This document shows, in pieces, positions 62,387-64,000 of a stretch of DNA of 64,000 nt. The notes beneath the pieces are model-generated. The model was not told the origin of the DNA, did not search any database, and saw only the letters and a program-made list of their open reading frames with translations. The position numbers and the translations under genes were made by a program. The stretch comes from Bullera alba (taxonomy: Eukaryota > Basidiomycota > Tremellomycetes > Tremellales > Bulleraceae): positions 744,001 through 808,000 of the forward strand of contig BCIX01000003.1 in NCBI GenBank assembly GCA_001600095.1. Direction: 5' to 3'. Every line of letters begins with the position of its first letter. Position 1 is the first letter of the stretch.

Positions 62387-63505
62387 ATGCCTACACTCGA
62401 AGAATCTGCTCTCAATGGCGACCTGTTCCGCCCACGATCCCACTCGCCCAGCCGATCAATCTCCACAAACTCCGATAACGGTGCCAATACCGACGACGAG
62501 CTCGCCTCTGACATCTCAACACCTTCCTCCCCGCTCACCTCTGGCGGGAGACCTACTGCCGGCGACGGCTTCAATGCCGATGAAGCCTCTAGTGGCCGTA
62601 CCGGCGTCAAGGGCGTATTGGCCGATAAGAAATCATCCAGCTCTGTAAGCCAAGCACAGCGCACTGCCGCTGCGGGAGAGTATGCTGTCGAGGTGGAAAG
62701 GAGGAAAATTGTCGCTATGACGATCCACGAGGAGGAAGCCGCTCGAGCCGCCGACAAAGCCAGGTCCGAGGGAGGGGATGAGGGTGAGGGGGATAACGAG
62801 GTGCGAAAATGGCGAAAGGCAAGGAAAGAGGAGTTGAGGCGCACCCGCGAGGGTACTGGCGATGCGGATGGTGGCAGTGCTGGACACGCTGCGTTGGTGG
62901 AGGGGGTAGTGAAGAGAGGAGGTCTTAGGGAAGTTGGAAAAGAGGGTTTCGTCTCCGCTGTGGAGAGACCGGGCTGGGTCGTGATACTGATATACGAACC
63001 GGTGAGTCAGAGTCTGGTCTGTGCTGCAACCTCGGGAGGCACCGTACCGTAACAATATAAGAATATACGGCTGATGGCATTACTATAGGACATACCCCGG
63101 TGCGCGGGTTTGCTAGCTTCTACATTGTCCCTCTCGCTCAGTCATCCGCCAAACGTCACTCTGTTGCGAGCTAGAGCAACAACGCTACAGTTCTCCCTCT
63201 TGCCCAACCCCTCTGCTGAAGATGGAGGCGAGGACGACGATTATTTGGGAGACGAGGCAAAGGCAGATCCGGACGTCCTACCCACAATGCTGGCGTACAA
63301 GGATGGAGAGCTGGTGCATACTTGGATAAGAGTCGATTGGGAGGTTGACGAGTCGGGTGTAGAGGGGCTGCTACGAAAGTAAGTACTGTGTGACGAGTGA
63401 CAGAAGTCGGGGACTAATTGAGCTGTTAGGTCCGGCGTACTCCCCAGTATGGAACAAGTCTACCGGCAGAGAGACCTGTCTCGCGACTCTGACGATGACG
63501 AATAA
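62387..63505 (+). CDS. Phosducin-like protein (PhLP1-type), thioredoxin fold
   Basis: Three exons (62387-63001, 63089-63378, 63430-63505) give 326 residues. The N-terminal region is Ser/Asp-rich (STNSDNGANTDDELASD) and contains the phosducin signature TGVKGVLADKK. A charged helix follows (EARRAA-like; KWRKARKEELRRTRE). The thioredoxin-like domain has GWVVILIYEPDIPRCAGLL, VTLLRARAT, LPTMLAYKDGELVHTWIRVD, then SGVLPSMEQVYRQ and an acidic end (SRDSDDDE). PhLP1 works with the CCT chaperonin in folding and assembling G-protein beta-gamma dimers; fungal members (for example Bdm-1 type) are needed for G-beta-gamma function. The redox Cys pair of true thioredoxins is absent, as expected. Confidence 0.85.
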
Positions 63506-63762
63506 TGACACTTACAGTTCCGAGGGGTCTCGTGAGAGTCAGGAGGTGAAAGAAGGATTCAGTGAGATTGGAGGGCTCTGGCTTGCCTATAGCCTGAGTG
63601 GACGGACCACTTGGGGTTAGACAGACGATAGAGATGCCTTCGCCTAGGTGCTTGTACGATTAGAGCGTTAACGACCATGACGAACATGAAGACGCCTTAG
63701 ATCTGATCCCGACGATGAAGCCACAGACCGATGCTTGGGTCAATATCAATACATCTCCCACA

Positions 63763-64000
63763 CTAGAACTCCTTGTGTCCGATCTCTTTTGCCTGAGGCG
63801 ACCACTAACAAAGCACGATGAGTCTAGTGTTCTTATTGATATAGTGGGTACGGACGACTTACTAGAGCCGATGGGATAGGTCTTATAGGTGGGTTGTGTC
63901 GGACCTGAATCAAGCCAATCGTCAGTCACCTTGCCTACTGGCATCTCGCTAGAAGACTCACCTCCCGCTTGGCGGAAACTTGCCAGACTCCGTACATCGC
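63763..64000 (-). CDS. Tiny spliced ORF at the right edge (39 residues, or C-terminus of a larger gene)
   Basis: Minus-strand exons 63997-63962, 63904-63863 and 63804-63763 (36, 42 and 42 nt) have perfect GTGAGT/GTAAGT donors and CAG/TAG acceptors, both introns in phase 0. They encode MYGVWQVSAKREV, then a Pro-rich middle (HNPPIRPIPSAL), then WSPQAKEIGHKEF and stop. The peptide looks conserved and non-random, basic and aromatic, resembling small accessory subunits of mitochondrial complexes, but I cannot name it. The ATG lies 4 nt from the window edge, so it may instead be an internal Met of a longer protein. Confidence 0.5.

Overview
The window looks like nuclear DNA of a basidiomycete yeast, most likely a Tremellomycete. 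The evidence is architectural: roughly 50-55% GC; genes packed on both strands; many short introns (mostly 48-75 nt) with GTRAGT donors, a CTGAC/CTGAT branch-point-like motif about 10-20 nt before a YAG acceptor; and fungal versions of the housekeeping proteins. I cannot name the species. All gene models are manual splices of conserved reading frames. Where I summed every exon the coding length came out a multiple of three: thioesterase 165 aa, CANIN-like protein 1307 aa, cofactor C 408 aa, Cdc4-like protein 1102 aa, its short paralogue 374 aa, tetraspan protein 369 aa, DXD glycosyltransferase 833 aa, phosducin-like protein 326 aa.

Layout. 1-452: 3' end of a Ser/Pro/Ala-rich coiled-coil protein (+). 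843-1765: hotdog acyl-CoA thioesterase (+). 2041-3431: GPI-type fasciclin protein (-). 3432-5329: gene-poor. 5330-7542: GT61-type glycosyltransferase (-). 8481-10064: membrane protein with 11-residue amphipathic repeats (-). 10505-14773: large Nse6/CANIN-like protein (+). 15027-16555: tubulin-folding cofactor C (+). 16699-19029: PFK-2/FBPase-2-like enzyme (-), divergent from EMC2 at 19353-20606 (+). 21637-26944: a tandem pair, a short WD40-only paralogue followed by the full F-box/WD40 Cdc4-like gene (both -). 28200-33860: a decayed island with a broken SNF2-type helicase and a possible LTR. 34109-35809: L-2-hydroxyglutarate dehydrogenase (-). 36214-37918: tetraspan membrane protein (+). 38052-40261: TRM6 (-), divergent from RVB2 at 40589-42470 (+). 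42885-48990: kinesin-3 (+). 50038-53187: LAMMER kinase (+). 53987-58071: TRK potassium transporter (-). 59150-61889: DXD-motif glycosyltransferase (+). 62387-63505: phosducin-like protein (+). 63763-64000: tiny spliced ORF (-).

The genes are mostly unrelated housekeeping loci and there is no biosynthetic cluster. The most interesting locus is the Cdc4 pair. The upstream copy has lost the F-box, the dimerisation region and the C-terminal tail, but still encodes all eight WD blades and the arginines that in Cdc4/FBW7 grip phosphodegrons. This suggests a possible decoy or antagonist of the SCF complex. Other notable points are three consecutive micro-exons (16, 11 and 15 nt) encoding the kinesin P-loop, an RVB2 coding exon consisting only of ATG, a His-to-Ser change in the bisphosphatase active site of the PFK-2 protein, GC-AG introns, and a helicase pseudogene with a visible single-base insertion.
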